From contig JAHDXO010000002.1 in the NCBI GenBank assembly GCA_023382975.1, positions 104,389-168,388 of the forward strand: 64,000 bases of DNA, written 5' to 3'. The notes beneath the pieces were generated by a model. It was given only the letters and a program-made list of their open reading frames with translations, made no database searches and was not told the origin of the DNA. The stretch comes from Pirellulaceae bacterium. GTDB lineage: Bacteria > Planctomycetota > Planctomycetia > Pirellulales > Pirellulaceae. Of this stretch, positions 35,012-43,813 are shown piece after piece. The first letter of the stretch is position 1; the number at the start of each line of letters is the position of its first letter. A program made the position numbers and the translations under genes.

Positions 35012-36549
35012 GATTGCCCCCGTGCAAGCGGATTCTGGATGTAAGCGCATGCATCCGAAAGCCTGCGAAGCATCCCGAGGCTGGAAAGCCGTTGCTCCAG
35101 TCGGTTCGAGTTCGTCTGAAACGGCTTCTTCTCGAAATCCTCGTGTGACAGCACCCGCTCGGCTTCTCGCTCTCCGATCACAAAGCCGTAGCGAGTAAAC
35201 AGCATATCGAGAAACTCCTTGTATTCCATCCGTCGCGAGACATTGGCCAGCACCAGCGTTTTCAGAAGCGCATCGGTCGGAGCATATCGCAGTCGGTTGG
35301 TGCCTCGTTTCGACACCAAGCCCACGTCGCGACCGTATTGGCGGTGAACGCTGGCCACATGCTGTTTATGGCGGGCAATGGCTGCTCGCCGAAGCTCGGA
35401 CGCAAGGGCATCCGGCTCCGAGCAGCCTTCGTAGTCTTCCGGGTCGTTCGGCCAGCGCACCTGTTCTTCTAGGATCGCCTTGCACGCGGCGAACGCGCTG
35501 GGCTGTGCCTTGGCCTGCTGCCAGCGATCCGATCCGGTGATCCCCGCCAAGTACGCTTCGACGGCCTTTTGCGACAGCAGGCTGTTTTCCTGGTAGTTTG
35601 ACGCGGACAGTTCGCGCACCAGCGTCTTCCTCGGCGCTATGACCTCGCAGATGAAGTTAAGGGGCCGGCACAGGAGTGCGCTGCTTACTTGCAACTGATA
35701 CAACATCACATGGAACGCACCTAGCGTGACTAGGTGCGGCAGTGCATCGAATCCCGGCAACTCCAGGGACAGCACGTGTAACCAGTCATCGGCCAGCAGA
35801 TCGAAGACAGAATGCTCGCAGTATGGAAGGAAACTGTTGGCTCGCGTCTCCTGGTCCTCGCCGCCCTCAGGCTGAAACAGCGCCAGCAGTTTGTTCCACT
35901 GGTTCTCTCCCGAAAGCAACGATGCAAAACGTGCTGCCAATTCGTTCTTCCTCTTCGAACGGCTGAGCATCAGGTACATGATCTCGCCGGTGCGGCCGAA
36001 GTAGATGTACTCGCGGCTGGTCTTGCCCGCAGGTGAAATGTTCAGATCTTCGTATAGTGCGTTCGGGCCAAAGGGGAAGACGAAGCGGGAACTCCACCGC
36101 TTGTTCGCTTCGCTTTCTACAGCCGAACCGCGAAGGATGCCTACCAAGGAAACAAACTGTTGGAAGGAATGGAATCGTCCCCGAAGATAGGAGAAGTCGC
36201 GGGGCAGCACTCCCTTTGCGTTCGTATTCATCCATTCAACCCAAGCATCCCAAGCCGAGTTGCTGTTGGGAAAATGTGCGGCGACCCGTGTCAAGGCTTC
36301 GTTGTTGAACAAGATGTTGCGCAGGTACATCCGCTTATATGGCTTGTACAGCAGGGGATGATTGCCGTTCTGTAGCAACTGCCCGTTACGGAAGCTGGCT
36401 TCGGCCACATTGAGAAATTCGAGAAACAGCAACCAAGGGCTTTGCGAATCCCAGAGCCTATGGCCCCATATCTGCTCATCGACCCACATGCTGTTTTCGC
36501 GGTAATCCTCGCGCGGCGGAAGCGGCAGGATGGATACGGTATCAGCCAT
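35008..36549 (-). CDS. sspG: Phosphorothioation-dependent restriction protein SspG/DptG-like
   Basis: A 513-residue soluble protein with no classic catalytic motif that I can see. Size, position between the sspF-like ATPase and the FtsK-like giant, and coupled starts and stops fit DptG/SspG. It overlaps sspF by eight bases and sspH by four bases. Aromatic-rich segments (WGHRLWDSQSPWLLFLEFLNV, HPLLYKPYKRMYLRNILF) mark the N-terminus. The C-terminus has a winged-helix-like part (RMEYKEFLDMLFTRYGFVIGEREAERVL). The role in the restriction complex is not established from sequence. Confidence 0.75.
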   Translation of the reverse strand: MADTVSILPLPPREDYRENSMWVDEQIWGHRLWDSQSPWLLFLEFLNVAEASFRNGQLLQNGNHPLLYKPYKRMYLRNILFNNEALTRVAAHFPNSNSAWDAWVEWMNTNAKGVLPRDFSYLRGRFHSFQQFVSLVGILRGSAVESEANKRWSSRFVFPFGPNALYEDLNISPAGKTSREYIYFGRTGEIMYLMLSRSKRKNELAARFASLLSGENQWNKLLALFQPEGGEDQETRANSFLPYCEHSVFDLLADDWLHVLSLELPGFDALPHLVTLGAFHVMLYQLQVSSALLCRPLNFICEVIAPRKTLVRELSASNYQENSLLSQKAVEAYLAGITGSDRWQQAKAQPSAFAACKAILEEQVRWPNDPEDYEGCSEPDALASELRRAAIARHKQHVASVHRQYGRDVGLVSKRGTNRLRYAPTDALLKTLVLANVSRRMEYKEFLDMLFTRYGFVIGEREAERVLSHEDFEKKPFQTNSNRLEQRLSSLGMLRRLSDACAYIQNPLARGQS

Positions 36550-38401
36550 GAGTCACCTCCACCACGTCATCGAGCGGGTTGCCTGCAGGATCGAGTGTAA
36601 GCAGGTGGAAGGCGACCGTATTCGATTCCGTGACGCCCTCGCCTCGCCGCCGCTCGTTCAGGCAGGACAGCAACCGAGACTTGAATGCCAGCATGTCTTC
36701 GTAACATTCTCTCGAAAAACTGCCGGGCAGTGCCCCCTCGGCCACGCGGCTCAAGAACTCGTACCTGGTCAGATTCAAGGGCAGCGACGCGGAGATCGTC
36801 TGCGAAAACTGCACGTGCAGTGAGGGCTTGCCATTCGCCAGGACAAGTGCCACTTGCTCGTTCAACCGTGGCGTCACCGGGACGCGATCCTCTAGCACCT
36901 GGCTTACCTTAGAGCTCGAAAAGGAAATGCTCGTTGCCAGAAGGAGGTCGCGGTCGGAATTCACCAGCATCCCGACGAAGATCCGGTTCAACCCTTTGAC
37001 CAGCCGCGCAAGGAGCGCGCGTTCCACCCGTCCGCCAACGGTAAGCGGGCCCACCACCTTCTCCAGGTACTCTCCCGCGTACTTGAATACGGTCAGCTCC
37101 CAGAGAGACAGCTCCTGCTCCCATTCCCGCGGAATCTTGAAGAACAGCCCGCGGCGCTGGCTCACAAGCAAACGCAAGAACTGGTCGTTGGCGGCATCGC
37201 CATCGTCACCTTCGACATACGAGCGCTGCGCGGCATAATAGCTGGCGTCTGCCCCGTACATGGTGTCGGCCCGCAGTAGCCCATCGAAGTACGGCTTCAG
37301 GTTCTCGTCAGCTTCCCCGAAGATCAGAATGTTATCGACACGGTTTGACGTTTCGTGCCCGATGCGGAACCGGTTCAGGTACTCGAACACTTCCAGCGAC
37401 TCGCGGCGCACTTCCGACAGGTTGCCTCCGAAGAGGTTGTTGAAGAGGCTTGCCTTCGCGGTCGTTCCCTTTTGCAGGAACGTCGAGACATCGCTTGCCT
37501 GCATCAGTCGGTCCTTGGCGTCCGGGTGGCCAAGGATGGCGTTGGCAAACAGCAGCAGCATCCGTCTGATCGGCACATGCAGTTCATTGCAATCGCACAG
37601 TTCGAACAACGACCGCAGCCGTCCCTGGACCAGCGGCGATTTCAGCAGTTCGTAATTGTGGCGGATCGGGCAGCGATCCCCGAAAAAGCCGTCTTCGACC
37701 TTGCTAGAGTAGCACTCGGACCAGCCTTCGTGATCCAAAAAGGCGTCGAGCGCCAGGTCGTACAGGGTGATGCAGGGAACGCGGCTGAGATTCAAGAGCG
37801 TGACCCGTGCCTCAGCCGTCTCCCGCTGTCCATCGACCAGCAGCGCCTCCACGATGCAGCGGACGCGGGTCACGGTAGGGGTTGAGGGCAGCCGTTGCAG
37901 AGTTTCGACAAGTTGGCCGTCGTTTGCGGCGACCAGGAACTGTACCTTCCCATTAGGCGCGCACAAGCAATCGCAAAAACTCGTGAGCAGCTCCGCTTTG
38001 TCGCTATAGCGACCGTTCACGTCCTGCGGCGGAAGTGCGGTCAGGTCCCGGATGACATGGATTTTCACCGTCTCCCCACCGGCCGAGATGTCCAGCGTAT
38101 GGTAAACATCGTCAGAACTCCACTGCGCTTCGCTACCACCCAGAAGCGCCCAGACCTTCCCACACAAGTGGCTCTTGCCATCGCCCGCTGTCCCGGTCAG
38201 GACCACCGACTGCCGGTTCTGGCATTCCAGGCTGAACTGTGCCAGCAGATCCTGCTCAACGGGATGGACGAACGCAAGCGGCCGGATACCGGCTCGCTTC
38301 GCCGATTTCCGGATATGTTCGTCGTACATATTGTCGTTGCGCGGAATCGGCCCGTATTGCCGTATGAACCTGATCCATCGCGTAGCCTGCTGCGAAATCA
38401 T
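36542..38401 (-). CDS. sspF: Phosphorothioation-dependent restriction protein SspF/DptF-like P-loop ATPase
   Basis: A 619-residue protein with an N-terminal P-loop ATPase: VVLTGTAGDGKSHL (Walker A Lys76) about residues 66-79, and FLVAANDGQLVETL as the sensor-like strand after the presumed Walker B region. The middle holds a cysteine-containing stretch (FELCDCNELHVPIRRMLLLFAN). Size and neighbours fit DptF/SspF. It starts 17 bases after the PAPS-reductase-like gene and overlaps sspG. Together F, G and H form the restriction arm, expected to attack phage DNA that lacks the host sulfur mark. Confidence 0.8.
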   Translation of the reverse strand: MISQQATRWIRFIRQYGPIPRNDNMYDEHIRKSAKRAGIRPLAFVHPVEQDLLAQFSLECQNRQSVVLTGTAGDGKSHLCGKVWALLGGSEAQWSSDDVYHTLDISAGGETVKIHVIRDLTALPPQDVNGRYSDKAELLTSFCDCLCAPNGKVQFLVAANDGQLVETLQRLPSTPTVTRVRCIVEALLVDGQRETAEARVTLLNLSRVPCITLYDLALDAFLDHEGWSECYSSKVEDGFFGDRCPIRHNYELLKSPLVQGRLRSLFELCDCNELHVPIRRMLLLFANAILGHPDAKDRLMQASDVSTFLQKGTTAKASLFNNLFGGNLSEVRRESLEVFEYLNRFRIGHETSNRVDNILIFGEADENLKPYFDGLLRADTMYGADASYYAAQRSYVEGDDGDAANDQFLRLLVSQRRGLFFKIPREWEQELSLWELTVFKYAGEYLEKVVGPLTVGGRVERALLARLVKGLNRIFVGMLVNSDRDLLLATSISFSSSKVSQVLEDRVPVTPRLNEQVALVLANGKPSLHVQFSQTISASLPLNLTRYEFLSRVAEGALPGSFSRECYEDMLAFKSRLLSCLNERRRGEGVTESNTVAFHLLTLDPAGNPLDDVVEVTHG

Positions 38402-38418
38402 ACGTCTCCCGATCAGCG

Positions 38419-39234
38419 TTAAAGCTGGCAGATGAGGCAGCCGCGGTGGTCTTCTTCAGCTTCATCCCCGTCGCCCAGGATGTTGATGAGCTTCCTCTTC
38501 CTGCCGTTCCTTCTTAGTTTCTCCTGTCGTTCCAGCCAGTTCCGCTTAATCTCTTCCATCCGTTCGGGCCGCTCCAGCTCGGCCAGCGACTCGTCGTCGC
38601 ACCAGTAGAACGGATTGCCTTCGCCCTTGTTCGTGGCGTACTCGTAGGCTTTGGCCTCCTCAAACTTCTCGGGGTATTGTTCCTTCAGACGAACCCACTC
38701 GATCTTCTGCTGGTAGAAGCAGAAAAAACAGCCGGAACGGGTGCGTCCCCAATCCGTGTAACGAGGAAGCCCAAGCCCGCTCTCCTCCAGAATCCGCAGG
38801 ATGTCGGCCTTTACCAAGCCGTCGTCGCGGAACGGATACACCGTTGTGATATTCGGCTTGTGGCTGATATAGCCTCCGCGTTTCTCGTCGGCGCGGATCG
38901 CTACGTAGTTGATGACTGGCGAATCCCCAACATACTTCTCGAACGGCTTTAGCTTGAGCACCTTCGTACACCATCGGCGATGATTCGACGGGATCATGCC
39001 GCCGAACACCGTGAGCCAATGGTCGAAGTTCTGCTCCGCAGTCGTCTTGTTGATGGACTTGCCTAGGATCGCTTCCAGGCGGGCCAAGTACTCGTAGGTT
39101 TCCGGTAGTTCCTTGTCGGTATCGTGGAAGATGTACTCCATGTCTGCCACGCGGTCGCGCATGTAGATCGCCAGAGCAGCGCTGTCTTTGCCGCCTGAAA
39201 GGCTCAGAATATGTCGAACTGGTTGATCCGCCAT
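38419..39234 (-). CDS. sspD: PAPS-reductase-like ATP pyrophosphatase, SspD (DndC-related)
   Basis: A 271-residue member of the phosphoadenosine phosphosulfate reductase family. The N-terminal PP-loop is ILSLSGGKDSAALAIYM (residues 9-25). YIFHDTDKELPETYEYL and RRWCTKVLKLKPFEKYV follow, the latter with a conserved Cys. Three cysteines sit at RSGCFFCFYQQ and WCDDESL, and the chain ends with GCLICQL. Several of these could hold an iron-sulfur cluster, as in DndC. It is shorter than DndC and matches the SspD-sized relatives found with DUF4007 proteins. It would activate DNA phosphate with ATP and pass sulfur from the desulfurase to the DNA backbone. It sits nine bases after the receiver-domain gene. 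Confidence 0.85.
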   Translation of the reverse strand: MADQPVRHILSLSGGKDSAALAIYMRDRVADMEYIFHDTDKELPETYEYLARLEAILGKSINKTTAEQNFDHWLTVFGGMIPSNHRRWCTKVLKLKPFEKYVGDSPVINYVAIRADEKRGGYISHKPNITTVYPFRDDGLVKADILRILEESGLGLPRYTDWGRTRSGCFFCFYQQKIEWVRLKEQYPEKFEEAKAYEYATNKGEGNPFYWCDDESLAELERPERMEEIKRNWLERQEKLRRNGRKRKLINILGDGDEAEEDHRGCLICQL

Positions 39235-39243
39235 GTTATGGGT

Positions 39244-41352
39244 TCACTCCTCTTGCGCCGATAGGCAGAACATGAGGTCTTTGTTCTTTGGTGCTGGGGC
39301 TTCCGCGAACGTCCCGAATCGGAGTGCCACCTGCTCGATGCGTTGTTTCTTGCCAGAGCTATCGACAAGCTGAATGGGCTTAGGTTCCGCTGAAGTCGGA
39401 ATCTCGATGGGCAGCTTCAGACCACCCATTGCCGCCATGAAAGCTGTCGCCGCTGCGGGTAAGCCTGTCTTCAGCTTCGAATGGGCACCTGCGGCTGAGG
39501 CCACTTCATCGGCATACTTCTTCATCTCCGCCCCGAAGTGGAAAAACGTCGTCGTCCGAAGCACTAGCACACGTTGGTCCGACCTCCCACCGTGGAAAAG
39601 CAATCCGCCCTGTGGCACGGCTTTGCCCAGCAGTACAAATGACTGATCAGGCTCTCGCCCGTAGAGGGCGATCTTGATGTCTTGGGGAAACGGCGGCCGA
39701 ACTTCCAAGCCGATCCGCGACAAGTTAGACAGCACGGCCTGTTGGAGTTCGAGCGCTCGCGCAGTCTGCAGTCGGCGATGGTGGAGATAGCCGCGGTCCT
39801 GTAGCAGGTTCCTCAGCGTGCAATGCGGAACGCCGACGAGTTTCCCGTCAAACCAGTCGATGCAGTGCGGTGTCCCGTTCCATTCCATAAGTCCGGACGT
39901 TGTGTGAGAGTTCTTCGCCTGCGGGGCACCCACTTTCCGCATTCGCCCAGGAACGAGCAAGACCGTATCGTCCCTCAACCGCTCGTGGTCCCTGTGAACA
40001 TGCGTCGGCACAAACTGGAGTTCGCAGGAAGCGCTCAAGACCGCAAACACGAGTGACTTTTCGTTCTTGACCAATACGTCGCCCAATTGCATGTAAGGCA
40101 AGTCTCTTTCATCATCCTGCATGCCGAGCAAAGCTAATATTTCCGACATGTGCTCGGCTTCCTCGTCAATGGCCGCATCGGGTGCCGAAGCAAAAGCTTC
40201 AACCGTTTCCCCAGATGGGTCTGTAGCGAGTTCAGCCCTCGCAGCATCGCTGGCCGGAGGTTCTCGCGTCACACTCCACGGGTGCGGTCCCCACGACGTA
40301 GTGACGGCCTCCGTTGTGGCGTCGGCGTACATGCGGTGGAACGAAGGCGACGGTTGGTCGCCAAATGGCAAGAACTCGGTAAAACGCATCGTGTCGACTG
40401 CAGCAACGGCACTCTTTACGCCTGGATGCGAAAGGAGCTGCGCGAGAAAATGTGCGCCAAGCAGACGCATCATGTAGTCACCGAGCGGATGTCCCTCGCT
40501 TCGCAACGTCAATTCACAAAGGAGGGCATAATCGTGAAGCCCCAGTGCCCGCAATGTGTGCATGAAACGCGGTAGGATGGACAGGCGGGCTCCAGTTGCC
40601 GCGTTCTCGTCATTCATTGGCGGCTCATCGATTGGGCCGCCTAAAGCCTCCTCCAATGCCATCACGAAGTTGTGGATGGCGTGGCAAACCTCAGGGTCTT
40701 TGGGAAGCGTCTCCATCTGGATGCGGAACCTCTCTCTGTCGCACAGGTCTGACTTCGTTCGGAACTCGAAGAATCCGTTCAACAGACGTGTTTCTCGCCG
40801 AAATCCTTCGATCTGTTGCGGATTAAAGATCGGCGAGTTCGACATCAGCAGAATAAACGCCTTGAACTTTTCGTAGATCTCCTTGGCGATGGACTGCGAT
40901 TCGGCTTCGCCTTTGGCCAAGAGCAGATCAAGGAAAACCAATTGGAACGGTTCCCCAGCAAACAAGCCGTGAACAGACGAATACTTTCTGATGTTCGCAT
41001 CCAGAAAGCCGTGGGCCTTCAGGTTCTGCTCAATGGTGGCCACTTCGTTACGGCGCTGGTCGAATTCGAGAAACAGCTTTTCCAATTGCTCGGTAATGTC
41101 CGTCAATTGGTTCCGGCACTCGTCCAGAGCTACAATGCCTGCATCGGTAACGCTGTTGGCGTTCCCAAAATCGCACTGAGTATGGTCGCTCAGCACCTGT
41201 ACCAGCAACTCGTCGGCACCTACATCAGCACAGAACTCTGGCAGGCTATTTTTTACGGCTTGGAGAGTAGGTCCCGCGTAGACGTCGTCGATTATCGCAA
41301 CGCGCCAGGATGCCATAGGGCTGACGCTTTGTTGTTGAACAGGCGCAGGCAC
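39244..41352 (-). CDS. Atypical response-regulator-like protein with a large unknown C-terminal region
   Basis: A 702-residue protein. The first 200 residues look like a receiver domain that has taken up an insertion. WRVAIIDDVYAG supplies the acidic pair Asp22-Asp23, FQLVFLDLLLAKG the phosphoacceptor Asp142, FILLMSNSP the switch Ser171, and FFEFRTKSDL the Lys200. The spacing from the phosphoacceptor to switch and lysine is normal, but the gap from the acidic pair to the phosphoacceptor is about 75 residues too long and filled with a charged helical segment. Residues 250-700 match nothing I recognise. GTG 41352 has GGGAGGG six bases upstream and follows the kinase-like gene by one base. It is probably the partner of that kinase-like protein. 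Confidence 0.75.
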   Translation of the reverse strand: MPAPVQQQSVSPMASWRVAIIDDVYAGPTLQAVKNSLPEFCADVGADELLVQVLSDHTQCDFGNANSVTDAGIVALDECRNQLTDITEQLEKLFLEFDQRRNEVATIEQNLKAHGFLDANIRKYSSVHGLFAGEPFQLVFLDLLLAKGEAESQSIAKEIYEKFKAFILLMSNSPIFNPQQIEGFRRETRLLNGFFEFRTKSDLCDRERFRIQMETLPKDPEVCHAIHNFVMALEEALGGPIDEPPMNDENAATGARLSILPRFMHTLRALGLHDYALLCELTLRSEGHPLGDYMMRLLGAHFLAQLLSHPGVKSAVAAVDTMRFTEFLPFGDQPSPSFHRMYADATTEAVTTSWGPHPWSVTREPPASDAARAELATDPSGETVEAFASAPDAAIDEEAEHMSEILALLGMQDDERDLPYMQLGDVLVKNEKSLVFAVLSASCELQFVPTHVHRDHERLRDDTVLLVPGRMRKVGAPQAKNSHTTSGLMEWNGTPHCIDWFDGKLVGVPHCTLRNLLQDRGYLHHRRLQTARALELQQAVLSNLSRIGLEVRPPFPQDIKIALYGREPDQSFVLLGKAVPQGGLLFHGGRSDQRVLVLRTTTFFHFGAEMKKYADEVASAAGAHSKLKTGLPAAATAFMAAMGGLKLPIEIPTSAEPKPIQLVDSSGKKQRIEQVALRFGTFAEAPAPKNKDLMFCLSAQEE

Positions 41353-41353
41353 G

Positions 41354-43762
41354 TCATACCCTCCCCGACGAAAAATCCAGCTCGAACGTGTTCAGGCGGC
41401 CCGTTGACCTCAGGCCCTTGTCCGTCAAGCTCAGCGTGCCACCGTGGTACTCGGCGATCTCCCGAGCGATGTACAGCCCGAGTCCCTTGCCATGTCCGGC
41501 GGGCTTCAACGTAAAAAAGGGACGAAACACCCTTTCCCGGTTCTCGGGCGCAATACCAGGCCCGGTATCAGCTACCTCAATGACGTTCCGATTACCGTCA
41601 AGCAGAATGCGGATCTCCCTTGGCGCCTCGTCGGCAACCTTGCGGCGCTTTCCAACGGACAACCAGTACACGGAGTTGTCGATCAGGTTCTCCAGCACCT
41701 GGATGAACATGGCACGAACGGCCTTGACCGTAATCGGCGCGTCGCCCTTCGTGGAGAACTTTGGCGTCACGCCATGGCGCTCAAACTTGGCCTGGAATCC
41801 CTCCAATACGGACTTAATCTCCTTGCCCAGATCGAATTCCTGTTTGGTCTGGCGGGCAGGCGTCAGCAGAGGATCAAGGTTCTGAAGCCGTTTCCGTAGC
41901 GACTGCAACTGGAGAACAGCGGAACGTTTGAGCGCGGACGCATTCGCGCTGCCGTCCATTTGGGACAGGGCATCCAGTGCGTGCTTGGACGCCCGGTTCA
42001 GTTCGTGGGCGAGTTTCTCGATGGAAAGGCCGAGCGCCGCCAGATGCAGCACGCGAGCTTTTTCATCTTCCACTGTCTCGACTGTATCCTGAACTTCCGA
42101 AACCACCTCGACCACGGAATGGAATGCGCGTTGCAGTCGTTTGGCGAGCGGGCCGATCTCCAGATCGGGATGTTCATCCTCGATCTCGGTTAGCTTATCC
42201 AGGGAGTTGTTGATCTTTTCCTCGGCCTCCGCCAACCGCTCCGTGAATGCCGCGAAACTAATGCGATCCCGGTTACGAATCTCGTCATCGACTTCCTTTA
42301 GGTATCCTCGAAATTCCACTTCAAGAATGTGCTTGAGCAACCCTGCGAGCGCCCTCTTTTCTGGGCAGTCCCGAAGTCCTTCACGATTCGTCTGGTCCCG
42401 AAGACGTGCATTGCGCCGGGCCGATATGTCCACCTTCCCCACCAGTTGAGCGCGGTTAACTTTATACCCCTGCGCGGCAAGCGCCCCACGATCGAGGTCG
42501 AGCCAGTCATCGTCGGGACCGCCATAAGGCGGAACGCGGAAGCCGTCCCGATAAACCATCAGCCCGCCCGACCACTGACGAACCAATCTTTTGAGGTCCA
42601 GTACGCTGTCGTCGATTTCGACCGCCTTCAAAAGACGCCGGTTAAACCACAGGCACTTCATCGAAAACGGGCCAAGACGCAACACGGCGTCGATTCCCAC
42701 GTCGGGGTCTTCAGCTTTCGTAAGCAGTGACGCAATCTCGGCATTCTCATACCGAAAGGTTAGTATGCGACCGGAGAGAGCGTTGCCGGTCGAACCGGAG
42801 AACAAGTACTGCACCTTTCCTTCCAGAACTGGGACGGGGTCATCAGGCTCACCTTCGATGGTCAATCTACCCTCAACGAGCGCGTGTGCATGTTCGTTGA
42901 GGATGTCACTCATGCGCGGAATCGGAACCGAGCTTCCATTTAAACGCAGGTGAATCGGGAATCGCTTGCTTTCCGTAAATGGATCGGTGAAGCGGCAAAG
43001 CTCCGCCCCAGCGATCTCGGAAAGTCTCCTCAGCGACCAAGTGGTGCTAAGATCCGTGATGTGAATGGTCGTTCCGTGGCTAGCAGGGTCATCCTTCGTC
43101 TTGCCGCGGTAAGGCGCGATCTCGATGTCCTCCAACAACTGGCTTGCATCCAGGCCAAAATCGTTCCAGTCGATTTCCAGTTCGTTCCAGGCTTCATCTG
43201 CGGCTGTTGCCGTCGTGACATGAAGCCGGCTCCCAAGTCGCATCGCTGAAAGCCGGCCGATCCCCTTTTCGCCGAGAACCACCCGCTGCGAACCGGACTT
43301 GCGCTCGTTAAGCCGGTGCGGGGTGCCGACGGTGAGATAGATGTTGTCAAGCTGGCCGAGCGTCATTCCGGTTCCGGTATCGCGGAATGTGATCGAGTTG
43401 GCGTCAAGCACCGCCGCCAGCAGATCATCAAGCGAGCTGGCATCGGCAACTGTTTTGCGCAGCTTGTTGCTGCGCGGAGCGTCTGCAATGATGGCCGAGA
43501 CAATCTCTGCTTTCAGTTTCTTGAGGTCCCTCTTGTTGACTTCACCGGATTCGTCGACAACAGCTCGGAGTTGCTGAATCGCATCCAGCGGTAACGTCAT
43601 TTGAACATCGACATGGACGTTCTTCGATCCAGCATCAACGGCGTTCTTGATCAGTTCATAAAAAGCGATACCGTCGGAGCTGATAAGCTCGCCGCCCAAC
43701 TGCAAGATAGTGCGGGCGCTTACGCGAAAGCATTTTGGTTCATCTCCTCTCTTTGCTGCCAT
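41354..43762 (-). CDS. Dual-GHKL ATPase sensor: MORC/Hsp90-like N-terminus plus histidine-kinase-like C-terminus
   Basis: An 802-residue protein with two separate GHKL ATP-binding modules. The N-terminal one resembles Hsp90/MORC: GIAFYELIKNAVDAGS (motif I, Glu36 and Asn40), ITFRDTGTGMTLGQL (motif II, Asp128) and VVLGEKGIGRLSAMRLGS (motif III), followed by a transducer-like domain. The C-terminal part is a histidine kinase core: IEKLAHELNRASKHALDAL with the candidate phospho-His586, LENLIDNSVYWL (N box), VIEVADTGPGIAPENR (G1 box) and GHGKGLGLYIAREIAEYHGG (G2 box). A helical linker (KINNSLDKLTEIEDEHPDL) joins them. There is no membrane segment, so it senses something in the cytoplasm. It is followed after one base by the receiver-like gene and preceded by sspC. 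Confidence 0.82.
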   Translation of the reverse strand: MAAKRGDEPKCFRVSARTILQLGGELISSDGIAFYELIKNAVDAGSKNVHVDVQMTLPLDAIQQLRAVVDESGEVNKRDLKKLKAEIVSAIIADAPRSNKLRKTVADASSLDDLLAAVLDANSITFRDTGTGMTLGQLDNIYLTVGTPHRLNERKSGSQRVVLGEKGIGRLSAMRLGSRLHVTTATAADEAWNELEIDWNDFGLDASQLLEDIEIAPYRGKTKDDPASHGTTIHITDLSTTWSLRRLSEIAGAELCRFTDPFTESKRFPIHLRLNGSSVPIPRMSDILNEHAHALVEGRLTIEGEPDDPVPVLEGKVQYLFSGSTGNALSGRILTFRYENAEIASLLTKAEDPDVGIDAVLRLGPFSMKCLWFNRRLLKAVEIDDSVLDLKRLVRQWSGGLMVYRDGFRVPPYGGPDDDWLDLDRGALAAQGYKVNRAQLVGKVDISARRNARLRDQTNREGLRDCPEKRALAGLLKHILEVEFRGYLKEVDDEIRNRDRISFAAFTERLAEAEEKINNSLDKLTEIEDEHPDLEIGPLAKRLQRAFHSVVEVVSEVQDTVETVEDEKARVLHLAALGLSIEKLAHELNRASKHALDALSQMDGSANASALKRSAVLQLQSLRKRLQNLDPLLTPARQTKQEFDLGKEIKSVLEGFQAKFERHGVTPKFSTKGDAPITVKAVRAMFIQVLENLIDNSVYWLSVGKRRKVADEAPREIRILLDGNRNVIEVADTGPGIAPENRERVFRPFFTLKPAGHGKGLGLYIAREIAEYHGGTLSLTDKGLRSTGRLNTFELDFSSGRV

Positions 43763-43813
43763 TGTCCCACCTTCATCTTGTGTTTGCGTATCGCGCCACA
43801 GCTGCCCATGGCT

